Shown: positions 8,437-62,323 of the stretch, one piece after another | Layout: each line of letters starts with the position of its first letter | Position numbering within the stretch: position 1 is the stretch's first letter | DNA from: Acanthaster planci | Lineage: Eukaryota > Echinodermata > Asteroidea > Valvatida > Acanthasteridae | Direction of reading: 5' to 3' | Assembly: GCF_001949145.1 (NCBI RefSeq) | Contig: NW_019091357.1 | Location: forward strand, 4,104,576 to 4,168,575 | Length of the DNA stretch: 64,000 nucleotides | Notes under the pieces: model-generated | Seen by the model: only the letters and a program-made list of their open reading frames with translations | What the model was told of the DNA's origin: nothing | The model's database searches: none | Made by a program: the position numbers and the translations under genes

Positions 8437-10377
8437 AGTTCCCATACAATGTAGATTGACTGCGACCATGCTAAACACACGAACCAGACTACTGCCTACA
8501 CAGACAAAATGGTTGTATGGTTCCCAGCCTCCTGCTCTATGCATACAGTACAATACAGCAGCATGCCGCGCACACACAGTGAGGCATGCCCAGATAATCA
8601 GCTGGTCTCATTAGGCCTAACACAGCGAATAAACATTCTGCTACAATTAAAAAAGTCCATGTGGAAATGAATGGTAGATTGACATGACGGAATGTCACGG
8701 TAAGTTTCTGTGTACCCGTGGAAGAAAAAGCCCAACGGGAACACGGCTATCGTACATCAGACTTTTACATCTGCTGCAGATTGTTGCATCTGGCGAGTTT
8801 TGGGTCAAGGTCAGTGTTTGCAAAGTGATGCATGCAGTTTTTACCATTTTTTAAAAACTCCTCTTCTAAAGGTTGCAGACTGCTGGCCCTCTTTGATTCC
8901 ACAATCTGACCGTTTTGCTTGGACCTTTATCAATGTTCCAAGAGCAGATATTATGACACTAAGGGGCTTGATCTGTGAAATCAAAACAATCGTAAAATGA
9001 TTTAACTAATTCACCATTTATAATTAAAAAACTTTCTTTTTGCAAGACAAATATTAATTTCCACGTTGCTATTTTTAAGGAGCTGCCAAAAATTGTTGTG
9101 GATTTCATCAGTAAATGTGGGGGAAAATTACACCCCAAGACAGGTTTACCGTCGGTCATGTTCTCAGCCAGAAAATATTTGTCATCATGTCTACAAAGTG
9201 TATAACATCCGGCACTGAGCAGTCTCTTTAGTTTTTAATTTAGCTCTCACAGAAATTAACAAAGAACCTTATATTTTCTTTGATGGCTGCACCAAGTGGC
9301 AACTTCAAGTTTATATTAAATAAGGAAAGATTTTCAGCTGAAGCAGATACATTATTCAATTTATGCCTGATCTTCCTGACCCTATCGGGAAGGGGAAAGG
9401 TTATCTCCCCCCTCCTACACACACAGTGACATAATTTCTTCCATCACAGCCCCCTTCCCCCTTCAAAAACTTCTGCCCCTCTTTTTTTCCTTCATGGGTG
9501 GAGGGTGAAGCCACCTCAGCTGCTTAATTGCGATCAAATCAGAAGGGTTAGCAGGTGTCAATTACATGTACGTGTGCATGAGCATGATGTCATATCCAGA
9601 CTTACATGTATCCATCATTCAGTTATCTCTTACCTGATTGGCACGTGTGTATGCAGCATCAAAGTGTGCCAATCCAATGCAGGTGTATAGGGTGCATTCG
9701 ATTACATGGCAGGCCTGGGAAAAAAAGCAAGCTATCACAGTAAGAGAAACTCAAACTAACTGAAGAATCATCAACGGCAAAGTAGCAGGGAATCGAATCA
9801 ATAGGGACTCACACACCAATGCTACATGTAAGTATCAAAACCCCAAAAACTGATCAACCCTTAAAAAAATGACCAAACTGAAAAATTAAATAAGACTTGA
9901 AAACCATGAACTAAAGTTTAACCAAAAAAAGAGCTGGGGTGGGCTGTGGAATCACAGATCAGCCAAAACTTTTTATTTCTCCACTGCCGTGATCAATGTA
10001 CATGTAGGCGGGCCGGCACATGCAGTGTGTGAAGTCTTGAACTTCAAATGACCATCATAACAAAACAATATTTATTACAAAATGAAGCATAGGATGGCTG
10101 AGTCACAGTGCCAGCTGTGACAAGTCACATGGTCCAAAATAACCCGGCTTTTTTTAGCATTCACCAGCACAGTGTGTCAGAACTTATAAGAATACATGTA
10201 CATGTACACTCAGACTTTAATCACCGACTCTAGCAGACAGGACTCAAGCAGAAAACCACACTCCAGTTACGCGGAACAATACATGACGTGAACATGTAAG
10301 TTGATCTCTGCTGATATCTGCTTCACTGAGTATCATGGTCACACTACATGTATGAGGCCAAATTAAATACAAGGAAT

Positions 10378-10747
10378 TTGCAAAAGTTTTAAGACCACCT
10401 GGAATTTTGTTGGTATTTCTGTCACTGGGCCTGCATTACATTGTCTCATTGAATGGTTCATAACATCACTGTATTACTGCTATCTGTATACCCATTTGAA
10501 AGAATTTTTTTTGCAAAGGCAGGTCTTGTATGATATTTTGTCTGTAAGACACGTGGGTAAAAAAAAGGTAATCAGAAAAAAGGAGGGCACACTAGAAAAT
10601 TAGATTGTTAACATTTCAAATAGCTGTTTGACCAAGATACGAAGGTTACACACTGAAAACAAACATAAGTTGCCATGATTGGTTGGTTTGAGTTTGGTTT
10701 TTCTTCAGGTTGGTGCACTTTGTATGAGTGGTCCTAAACTTGTGCAA
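10378..10747. repeat. Possible MITE bounded by imperfect inverted repeats
   Basis: TTGCAAAAGTTTTAAGACCAC at 10378-10398 is mirrored by GTGGTCCTAAACTTGTGCAA ending at 10747. The sequence GTGGTCTTAAAACTTTTGCA resembles Tc1/mariner-type termini. No clear TA target duplication was seen, and the two repeats could be ends of separate copies. Confidence 0.35.
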
Positions 10748-13177
10748 TGACTGTACTGGTATACTACACACTTTTACAGGCACAAAAGCCTAAGGGAAGC
10801 TACTCTGATGTTAAAAATAGATTCATTCGAACACATGAATGTGTGTGGTGTACAGTAATTAACGTTCTCAGAGATCACCACAACTGCTGATGTCTGGAGC
10901 TGTACATGTTCACTGTCAGTGAAGATCTTGAGCAAATCATAGTTGTAACAAAATTATGCTATCAAGATGACAAATAATGCACCAACAGGCATGATGGTCA
11001 GGAATTCACCATTTGGGCAAATTGAACATGATAATCTGCTGGGTGAATTAATCAAAAAGGCAACTGAGAAATACCTGTATGTGGTTGATACAGCTCATGG
11101 CCGGGGAGCTTTATCCCAATGTTTAAGCCTTCCTCCTTTTGTTTCTAGTTTAGGAGTAGGGCCACGTATAGGGAGGTATAGTCCACTAGCCTGGCTCTAA
11201 TGAAGTGGAGTCTCGATGTTTCCTCGATGTTTCCTTGACTTTCCTCATGCATCACTGCCAAACCTCTTTGCTGAAAAGCTTTGAATTCATTCAGTTACAG
11301 TAAATAATGATATTATAACTTCAAAATACATGCTACTGATCACCTCTGTTAACAATTTTGGTGTCATGAAATTTCAAAATCTGAAATTCAAAAGCGACAG
11401 CCTTTAGAAATTGGCACAAATTCAGCAAACTGTTCCCTATTTGTGATACACTTGAACAAATCTCTGAAAATCCCACATCCCACATAAGATGTTCTTCAAA
11501 GTTGATACATGTAACTTCTCATTTTACCCCTAGATATACATGCATGTACACACTTATTTTCAGAAAAGTAGGCGTAACGTTAGTTTCTTCACCATGGGTA
11601 CATTTTCAAAGTGTTCATTTTGCACTTCAAAAAAAATTAAAAATGGAAATCAGGTCAATAGACCTACGTGTACATACAGTACATGATTGATGTGATTGCA
11701 AAGGGTTTGGAACTCAGTACAATACACAGTGACAGTAGCAAGTGTGTGAACTCGGCATTTTGTCATGTATGATGCAGGCCTACGTAGGCCTACATGATCA
11801 TGGATGTAGGCCTATTGAAAGGTAGACCCATAAAAAGGGTCCTCCGTCATATACTGGGCTCTGTCCCAATTCATAGGGATTTCTTTCGAAAAACTTTATT
11901 TGGGATATCCAGGGGCATAACCAAACATCCGCTTGATTTTATGAGCTGAAATTGCACCGGTATGTACTTACAGGGTAAACCATGTAGGTTGCTAATTGCA
12001 GAAAACTTGCCTTTTCCTCGTTTGGAGGAAAACATGTTGCCTTGTTGTTGCCGCTTTCCCACTTCAGTTGAATTTTGCCCACTTGCACAACGCTGACAGC
12101 TGTTTCGTCACTTTCGTGTCACGTCACAGAGTGCGCGCCACACTACCAATGATTGGCTGTAAGCAGCATGTGACTAGACAAGGAACCAGCCAAGGGCATT
12201 GCATATTAGCTGCACATGTCAGTATAGGACTATATGTGAATATAGTGTACATGCAATGTTAGAATTCTGGAAATACTTATATGTCAAAGTTTGACAGTCC
12301 AGCAAGATTTTCAGTCATGCTGCAGCCATGTGCCTGCCTTCCAGAGTTGACAAGGCCAAGTTGACCTGAGACGGAGTTGACTCGGAGTGAGTTGATTCCA
12401 GACCAAGTTGGCGACTTCACACCGACTCTGATGAGTATACAGTGTGTGTACATTAATTGCCATGTTTCCCTGGACCATATCCGAATCTTTAAAAAGGCAA
12501 TTCGTCGAGTCTAAGTTGCTCAGCCTATCAATATTATGGACTGATCATCATCCTGATGCAGTCACGTCAAATGTCATTTCAAAAATTCCAATGTGCACAG
12601 CATGCCGAAGTGAGGCGGGCAAGTAGTAAGAAAACTTTATTTTTTACCTTGTTGGGCTTATATGGGATGGCCTAGAAAGTAGAAAGTATTACAGCTGCAT
12701 GTCAGCACATCATGTCATCACACTGTACCGAACGACTTGCTTGGGAAGGATAAACAATTTGCAAGGTGTGTGCAAAATCTATGCATAGGCCTATACTATA
12801 TAGGCCTATTGACTACTGTAGTATAACTTTAAAGTTACTCATGTCAGGAGCCAGAAATGGGCCATGTAGCCTACATGTAATGTATTGTAGGCATGCCTAA
12901 CTTTGGTCACAGTTGATTGATCCTAGGATTAGGACCATGAATTTTAAGTGTGGAATAATAAAAGCAAAACACACTGTAGGCCTACTTACTCCGTGTCAGG
13001 GAGGTGTGCCAGTGATACGTGTTGTCTGCCTCCTACAAAGTCGCGAAAATAAACGGATTAAAGCGACCGCCATGTGCTCACGGACAGCAAAACAAGAAAA
13101 GCCAAAGGGCGCCCTCTCGCGTTTTCAGAGAGTAATGCTTTTTAGCGTTCACGCGACAAAAGAATCAAAAGTGCTCA

Positions 13178-13640
13178 AAATGGTGATTTCCAAGATTTTC
13201 TGCAAAAATCATATCTGCAAGGGTTAGCCTTGCCATTTCAATTCAAATCACTCAAAGTGATGATTTCAAAGATTTTCTTCCAATTTAACATTAGCAAGGA
13301 ATTAGCCTTGCCATTTTAATTAAAAGCAATCGAAATTATGATTTCCAAGATTTTCTTCAAAAGTAATATTTGCAAGGGGTTAGCTTGGCCATTTCAATTC
13401 AAATCACTCAAAGTGATGATTTCAAAGATTTTCTTCCAATTTGATATTTTTGAGGAATTAGCCTTGCCATTTAAATTGAAAGCAATTGAAATAATGATTT
13501 CCAAATTTTTCTTCAAAAGTAATATTTGAAAGGGGTTAGCATTGTCATTTCAATAAAAATCACTCAAAATGAAAATTTCTGAGATTTTCTACAAAAACAA
13601 TATTGGAAAGGGGTTAGCCTTGCCGTTTAATTTAAACTAA
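13178..13640. repeat. ~80-bp AT-rich tandem array, six units
   Basis: Units begin near 13179, 13257, 13337, 13413, 13491 and 13569. Each has a TGATTTCCAAGATTTTCTTC-like start, an AAGTAATATTTGCAAGG middle and a TTAGCCTTGCCATTT end. In the first five units two variants alternate (AAAAGTAATATTTGCAAGGG and CCAATTTAACATTAGCAAGG types), so the higher-order period is about 157 bp. The array lies 0.2-0.6 kb past the predicted poly(A) site of the kinase gene. Open frames across it are by-products of the repeat. Confidence 0.85.
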
Positions 13641-13834
13641 GCAAAATTACTCTTTCACTTTGCAGTAAGTAATATTTGCAAGCCCTTGGCATTGAAATTA
13701 AAATTCCATTTAAATTAAAACGCTTAAGGGAAGCCTTGACATTTTTTCGGAATTAATCTGTGATAGGACTTTTAAGCTTTTCAGTTCATGGAGCAACACA
13801 CAGACGGGAAGAAATTTTGCATCACAGAATGTAT

Positions 13835-13840
13835 TTTATT
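13835..13840 (-). terminator. Predicted poly(A) signal of the kinase gene
   Basis: AATAAA on the minus strand lies about 1.2 kb after the stop codon. A GT-rich stretch (TCTGTGTGTTG on the minus strand, near 13806-13796) lies 30-40 bases downstream, where a cleavage-stimulating element is expected. I saw no other AATAAA on this strand between it and the stop codon. Confidence 0.45.
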
Positions 13841-13977
13841 TTGACTTTTTGCATATTTCACGATGAACTGCATACAATAAATAAAAACCATACAAGTGGT
13901 GCTCTTGGCAACAGTACACCTACAAAATCTGGCTTGAGTTGAAGGCTTCAACTTGAATGAGACTGCAAGAGCAAAAA

Positions 13978-14250
13978 GGTCACCTCTAAACAGAGCAGAA
14001 TCCCATAGTCAGTGCCAATATGTAAGAGACTATTATAACAAAATGTAGCCTTAAAGAGGGAATTTCTGAGGATCCAAATGTTAAAGATTTCCTACAAATT
14101 GAATATTTGCGAGGGGTTAGCCTTGCCATTTCAATTAAAATCACTAAAAATGATGGTTTTTGCAAAAATTATACTTGCAAACGGGTCATCTCTAAACAGA
14201 GCAGAATCCCATACTAAGTACCAACATAAAGGGGCTATTAGAACAAAATA
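13978..14250. repeat. Duplicated ~70-bp block flanking a satellite unit
   Basis: Copies at 13978-14050 and 14184-14250 share GGTCAYCTCTAAACAGAGCA and continue in parallel to CTATTA.AACAAAAT. Between them sits one satellite-like unit with GCGAGGGGTTAGCCTTGCCA. The arrangement suggests the duplicated block and the 80-bp unit moved together. Confidence 0.7.
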
Positions 14251-15065
14251 CGAATTCTAAGATCCCAATGATTTTAAGTGCTTTCGGAACAAGTTTCTGG
14301 TTATAACGAGGTAATCCAGTTGGTCTCACCAAATTCTGTTGCAATGAAAGCTGACTGTGTAGCGAGGCCCCCCTGAAAAAGCAACATGACATCACAGGAC
14401 AGAAACTTTCAAAAACTGACCTCTCTAGCACAAAACTCAAAGACTCCATTGCGTTAAACTGATGCATGAGCGATGAAAAGGGAATGGTTTTTGTCGCTGA
14501 TAATTTAATAACTTTCAATTTGACTAGAGACTAAAGTGAACTGTATTCATTCGACCTGTGATGGACTTCACGGGTTGAGTCCTTTTACAGTAAAAATGCA
14601 CAGTCCTTGAGCTGAACTGGGAAAAACAGACGGACTTGAGGCTTCTGGTGCATTGGTGCAAACGTAATTAGCTCTCGCCGACGGGATGCACAAAGAGATC
14701 ACGAATGTTGGCAATGTTTGCATGAGTGGAATATTGAGTAGTCTCCGTGGTAGACTCCCCCACCCTACTTCCCTTGAGCTTTCAAGTCAGGGGTTTGTTC
14801 TGAGAGTACTAGTTACAAATGAAGAAACTCATATGGGTAGAGATCTTGATATATGCCATGACAATAATTCTAGCGAATTCATGATGATGCATGCTCAAAC
14901 AAGGACAGCTCAGTAGTTAGTCATGGTGGAGCGGTGCAACGATGAAGTTCACCATCAGTTATCTTCTATATCCCCATGACCTTTCGACAGCAAGACCTTG
15001 TAGACTCAACCAAAAAATTCCTCATCACTACTTTCCCCTAGAACACAAATGATGGATGTCTGGGA

Positions 15066-55950
<40,885 letters not shown>

Positions 55951-56450
55951 GTTGCTCCTAAAAAATCGCTCACCGGAAGCCACTTCCCGGACTCACTTCG
56001 ATCCAATGCGCAAAGTTATCGGTATTAACTGGTCCAACTCCTACCACAGTTCGCCGTGTTTCGTCGGTTACCAAACGACGGCACGCACTTACAATATCTA
56101 AGCCGGTATTAATAACACTGCTTAGGTGGGTGTGCATAATTTTACACATTATCGCACCGGCCGAGGTGGCCTTTGTATCTGGGTAAAGAAGATTACCTCT
56201 CTACCTTCAAATTGACAAGAAGGATTTAGGAAACTTCTATCAAGGGGATTTTTTTCACAGCGGAGGCATGCAGGATGCATGTACACAACGACGCGTTGCG
56301 CGTATGCAGTGCGCGACAGTATCGGTTTAGAACCTCGTGGAATCTTTCAGGAGCGTATTAACGCGCAGAGTGTAGGGAGAGGAAGCGGGCGTTTGCGTAT
56401 TTCATTTGGCACTGCGCACGCAGCGCGACAGTGCAATCGCAGTGGGCATG
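55951..56450 (-). promoter_or_regulatory. Candidate promoter and 5' leader of the kinase gene
   Basis: Upstream of the ATG the sequence becomes richer in CpG and GCGC words. Two NRF-1-like clusters occur, TTGCGCGTATGCAGTGCGCG near 56295-56314 and ACTGCGCACGCAGCGCGACA at 56411-56430, and the 10-mer GCGCGACAGT is in both. No TATA box is evident. The transcription start and any non-coding first exon cannot be placed from sequence alone. Confidence 0.3.
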
Positions 56451-59400
56451 GATGATTGTTTTGCACAGATTTGAATCCCCAAATCCCCTAAGTTTTCCTG
56501 ATCTGGACCCTCAGCTAACACCAACGATCGCATCACTCGAGATCCATTGGAAAATACCGACCCTGCAAATTATTTAACAATGTGCCCATCTCGGCCCCCG
56601 AGAGGAAATCACGTAACCGATCAAATGCCTGCTTTTTCTTTTTCTTCCTCAATGGACTGACTACCAACATTCACTTTTCACTTTTAATCCTGTGTCCTGC
56701 AGGCGGCACGACTGAAGAAACAGTAACGATTTTATTTCATAAAAAACGTGGGCCGTGCATGGTTTTGACATTCCCAACAACATCATTTTGTTAAAAACAA
56801 CTCTATTTGCCACAATCGGCGGAAAATCACCAATTTCAAAACAGGACTGTAACATTGTGCAGGCTAGTACGAGAAATAAATTGCGAATAAAGAATGCCCA
56901 CTGAAAAGAGCATGGGGGTTATGGCGGCATGTGGATCAATACTGCGCATCTTCCGCAAAACAAAGTCCGATGAATTTGCTACAACTCGAAAATGTGCCCT
57001 ATTAAAAACACACAGACAGATAAATTTGACTCCAATTTGTGGGTTGGCATTAGAACTGAAACATGATGAAACATCTTATCACTACATAGAATCTGACATT
57101 CAACGCGTTATCTCGCTCACTAATTCCTATAATCCGTCTCATCATTCGTGCCAGGCCTGAGCCTTCAGTAGTTTTCTCGGGGAACCCACAACAGAGTTTT
57201 CCTTCCTCCCCCCCCCATCACTGAAGTTGCGGTCATGAATTAGACAGACTGACATTTTGCATCCGCTCTTAGGAAGAAGAGAAAATCTATCACACTGGAG
57301 GTTGCTGAATGCCCTCCTAAAAAGGGAAGTTGGTGTCGACAGGAGACTGTATCTCTTCTGGTTCTGCGATTGCCTCAAACTTGGCTGGCAAGACGCCGAA
57401 CAAGTAAAGAGCACCGTTTGAATGATATACAGCTTCGGGGTGCAAACAATCGGCCAAAACTGGGCCTCTTCTTCTGGACATACGTGCAGCCATGCAAGGG
57501 AGCTACTTCTGTTAATCGAGGCGTAGAACTTAGTGATAATAGTACTTTCGTTTTGGGGGGATGGGGGACCGCTGACGCAGCCGCGTGCCGGTGTCGCGAC
57601 CCGTCGTGGGTGCCCCGTGGCACCAGTCCCGTGCCGGCACGAGGCAATGTTTATTGTCTCAGACAAGGGTTTAGACTGGCATCTGCCGGGAGACACAATA
57701 ATTGTCAGGGTGAGAAAGGGTGATTGATAAATTGCGCCGATCTGCCAACAGATCAACTGTAAATCAAAAGCGAAGGGGGGCGAAACCCGGCCACTTGACA
57801 GGCTGTCCGCTTTATTCGATAAGTATCAGGTCATGAGCTCACACCTGTCAAGTTTCCTGACGTCGCAACAGCTATCACAACGAGGATGGAAACATGGCGT
57901 CACCGGACCAGACCAGTTTGCTTGTCGTAAAAGCCGGAAAGCCGAAGTTCTTGAAGAGAATTTAGGTTTGGCGAAACACGTCAGCCTATTTACACATCAC
58001 AGTAGTTTTTTTCTCTCGAAGGTATTAACAACTTAAAGTAAAAACTCTCGCCATCATTGAGAAAAACAGCTGCACACTCTATTTACACGACTTATAATCT
58101 CTGATTAGTCCTTGAAATAAATAAAGCACCAAATGTGCAATGTGCTTTTTACCAATCAATTCATCCTCTTTCATGTTTATTTACCATTCTTATAGTCTGT
58201 GCCTCTGGTGCACGCCATCCATCGACAACTGACAATCAGAGATGGGATCAACCAATCCTGGCTGGTCACGCCTGACGACCCTGTGGCACGTCCAACCAAT
58301 CAAATCGGTGTCGGGGATAACATTCGACCAATCACAACTTCTGGTGAGCTTGACGGGGACAAGATCGATCGCTTAGCCACTGCCATCCTTGATTACGGGC
58401 GTCCATGTTGATCTTGTCCAAGTAATTAAAGAGCAAGGGAATGATCATGGGCCCCTGACTGTCGTAAACTGTTAGAGAACGTTGTCCATTTCCAGCATAT
58501 AGCATTCCAGGCATTTGACAAGCCTGCGGGTGTGGGGACGCCGGGCACCAGCGGCGAGGGGAAATGAACGGAAGCGTGGATGCGTCAGCTACAACTCGGC
58601 AATTTCCTACATGTGTGTATAAATAAATACGACCATGATGGGGCTGGTTTTGCGGGGACCATCTCTCAACATAAACCAACAATTGTCCATGAAGCTCGGT
58701 GGAAAGAAAAGCAACAAAAGCGCAGAGAAAAAAATGCAGCCTGGATCATCCTACATGTACCGAGGTTGGTTGAATGTGGCTGAAACTAAGACAGCTTCTT
58801 AAATTACTGCGGAGGAACGAACGGGAATTTTATTTCCAGCTGTACATGAAACCGATACGCTTTTAAACCACGAAGTCCAGTGATTACGAACCAGTCTCCC
58901 GGGAAGTCACTCATCAAATGCTATACTTTTCGAGATTTTTATGTTCTATCATCCACTACACTTTTTTTCACACCCCTTTCCTGGCCATATCCATGTCTCA
59001 AGTAGACTCCCCAAGTTAATACTCCTGAAAATTTAACAATTATGCTATACACGGCTTTTCAGAAACAATTTCCCGGTGTCACATCTGTAGGTTTCTTATG
59101 CAGCGGGGCCGGCAGGGAGTAATGACCGACACAAGGAAATTTTCAGTCGGTGTACATATTCAACCTTTCCGTCTTGGAAACCAACAACTTTTCATGCGTC
59201 GTACCTCAGGTACATTTCAGGGTCAACGACCAACATGATATTCATAGTGACCAGACTAAAGACACAAGAAACCTCGACCTGGGAAGCCACCGTAGAGGTG
59301 TCACCAGACCAGGCAGTTTCACACAGCGCTGCCAGATCTTCTTGCATATTAGTAATTACTGGCAGAGTGGGGAGTCCTTCGTGTGCCTTCCATCAAACTA

Positions 59401-62235
59401 TGCAGTAGGTTATATCTGCCCAGCAACAACCGAAACACATCCCATTCCTCCAAGTCTGCATGATGTAAACTCTGTCTGAGAGGACTCATTCAGCACTAAT
59501 TTCCCAATCTCTGACAGCGCTGCTAGATGCATCTGCAGCCAGCTGACGAGACGTGGCACGCGCATGCTGCGTCTTCCGGTCACGTGGAAATGCTTGTGCA
59601 GCATTAATTCTTGTTCTAACATCATTTCATCTATGGGGCGCTGGTAATCGAACTCCTCGCTATAAGTTGGCACCCGCTAAAATTGAACACATGCAAGTAT
59701 ATATGTCTAGTAATCCCTTTCAATAACACGACTTTCATGCCTACATACATGTACACCGAACATACACCGCTCAATGATAAATGATCTCACTTTTCTACAA
59801 GGCTCTAGCTTCGTAAATCTCTGAAACTGACTCGTGGCGTCATTCAGTTTTTATTCCTTGGTGTAATCTTAGTAATAGTAATTATCCGTAATAAACAGTA
59901 CAATCACACTGTTATTTTTCACTTTAGTCTCATGGGTACGTTCATTACACATAGGCCTATAGGGCAGACCGTCATTTGTTCTGTGTAGCAAGATTGGGGA
60001 AAAAACGCTTACATATTCGTGTAGGCCACTGTGGTTGCTAGACATCTAACACGATGAGACAGCACATTATGAATTATTGTAACATGGTCATGCGATAGTG
60101 TCTTTAAAGAATCCCCCCTGTGCTTAATTGACAGTTCTTTCCACCTGCAGATGCAGCATGTATTTAAACACTTCTTCATTATCCTGATGAATTAAATGAT
60201 TCATTTTTGTTCTTTATTGTACTATCCTATTAAACGTATACATCCGAAAGTGTACATGCAATCCTTTACAAATACAATGTACAAAATGAGATAGTATTTT
60301 AAAACACTTTTTGTACCCACTTGTTAACACATTCCATCCATAAGTTTACATGCATGTAGTTACATTGAACTGTTTCTAAATGCTAAGCGGAGTTCACAAT
60401 GCTAAGCGGATTTCACAAACTAAACGAGTAGGTTACCACGGAAAAATGCTTCATTTTTAAACACATTTCAAAGCAAAATTTCATCGGATGCCGCAAGTTA
60501 TTAAATGTATTAAAAGATAGGTGCAAAAAGCATTTAAACTCTAATCGCTGTTTAACAGTGAATGATTTCAGTCTAGTCTCTACATACTCTTCGGTCCGTA
60601 CAAAATGTAACGTATGTCATGCACAATTAAGACGTGGATCTTCGACCGAGGAAAGCAAATGCCCGATCGTCTTGCGAAATTCTCAAGTCCCAAGACCTGT
60701 TGGCGGATTAGATCCGTGAAGATATCCAGGCGCCTTTCAAGCTAGACTTGGGACAGTTGAAACATGCCGTCACTTGTCATGTATCTGGTGACATCAACCT
60801 GTGGACGATCGGAAGAGGTCGATGCCACGCTTTGACTGATGGCCGGACAGTTATTAATTGATCTCTCGTTAAACATCCTTTTAAAAGGAGTGTTTGTTTT
60901 CCCAGCGGCTGTTCGATCGACTTAATTGGTTCACTTGATGGATAGGCCAAAGGCAAGCAGAGGGAGGGGGAGGGATGCAGAGCGTCATGGCACTCGATTA
61001 AGCCAGCTCATTGCATCAGCGATGAGACGCGACGAAAGGGAGAAGTTGCGTCAAACAGTCGTCGGGGTAAAGGCGTCGCTTGGCTTGGCGCATGTCTGCC
61101 ACGTGCCGGGAAGAGTGACGTCACTGAACGTAGCTTTAGGTGGCTATGCTCTGGACATGACACGGACAACACAGATTAAACAACTTGAAAAAAAAGATGT
61201 CTCAATTAAAAAAATGTCATTTCTACTTGAAGCAGTCGCAAACAGCCACAGTTCTCTCTTTTGGTAGAAATGCACTGGAGTCGAGTGGAGACAAAAAGAA
61301 CATCGGTGCGAAGCAGTAGGCCCCATTGGAAATTGACATTTGTAGTTCCATTCGCACCGTTCATGTCAGGAAATTTGATGAAGAATATATCGCAGACTAA
61401 TTAATTGTATACTGGCATGCCTTAATTGTACAAAAAGGCATCGCTGTGTGTTAAAGGTTACTTCAGACGTGGTTTGTTCTAGATTTGGACATCATGGCTC
61501 CTTGGAGACTCTCTATTTCCAGCCTCAAATAAATGTTAAGCACACGGTTTATGACCCATTCCAGTTAAAACTATTCCTGGAAAGAAAAGTATCATGACAA
61601 GCATGCACCGACCTCATTTCAACACAGCCCTCATTTTGACAAGATGTAATATGCTGAGTCAGGCACCATGGTGACGAATGTGTGTGTGTCTGCAGAGGCG
61701 ACTGCCATAAGTCATTACGCGATAAATGACAAATGTTCACTGCGCGGTGACCCGCAGGCAACCGAGAACGTGCCGGCGGACGTGCCGCCATCACGGAGCA
61801 GACGAGATGTCAAAACACAGACTGTCGATGCAGCCGACGGTTTCCCGCCAAAAAAAACTGACGTCACGTAAAAGACGAGTCCGTCCCGTGGCTCTACACG
61901 AGATCCCGCGAGAGTTGGAGTCAGATCCCGGGATGCTTCAACAAAGATTAGGCCACCTAAAAGGGCTCGGCTGGGAGATGCACTTAAAAGTAACTCACTG
62001 ATACCGCGAAAATACGGAGTTGGAAGGTGTACCACTCTGATTAAACATCCTCGTCTCATTTTCACTGATACTGAAAACAACAACGAGGAAGTGATGGCAG
62101 GGACACCGTCCTTCCATCTCTGTCACTTCATCTCAATTCGTTAATCATGTTCCCTGACTGCACTGGGGGGGAAACAGCATTAAGAGCTTTAAGGCTATGC
62201 TGCACCGGAACCCACTTTCTTGATAAAATGGCGAC
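56451..62235. other. Upstream stretch without a recognisable gene
   Basis: I found no supported exon. The longest open frame (204 codons, minus strand, 57756-57142) has no domain and biased composition. Notable small features are a GC-rich hairpin-forming segment (57584-57645) and three CCAAT boxes at 58252, 58296 and 58328. Confidence 0.5.
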
Positions 62236-62323
62236 NNNNNNNNNNNNNNNNNNNNNNNNNNNNNNNNNNNNNNNNNNNNNNNNNNNNNNNNNNNNNNNNN
62301 NNNNNNNNNNNNNNNNNNNNNNN
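62236..62323. other. Assembly gap (88 N)
   Basis: Unknown bases. The 11-mer AAAATGGCGAC lies immediately left of the gap (62225-62235) and again 22 bp to the right (62346-62356), which suggests an unresolved local duplication. Confidence 0.98.

Larger units (their letters stand above)
7565..13177. other. Non-coding stretch between retroelement and kinase 3' end
   Basis: No gene is recognisable here. All open frames are under about 120 codons and none shows a domain. It contains inverted repeats at 8235-8436 and 10378-10747, many TACATGTA words (for example near 9567, 9996 and 10195) and several TAGGCCTA palindromes (11780-11815 and 12786-12808). Confidence 0.6.
13815..15065 (-). other. Predicted 3' untranslated region of the kinase gene
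   Basis: It runs from the stop codon to just past the AATAAA signal. It contains two copies of a ~70-bp sequence (13978-14050 and 14184-14250, sharing CTCTAAACAGAGCAGAATCC) separated by one more unit of the ~80-bp satellite (about 14087-14180). The repeats would lie in the mRNA tail if the signal at 13835-13840 is used. Confidence 0.4.

Noticed and set aside
13338-13529. Open frame with a repeating MISKIFF pattern
   Set aside because: It is a translation of the ~80-bp satellite units and not a repeat protein.
57142-57756. 204-codon open frame, minus strand
   Set aside because: No domain, signal or splice context, and it crosses a GC-rich hairpin region. A frame of this length is not surprising by chance in 64 kb on six frames.
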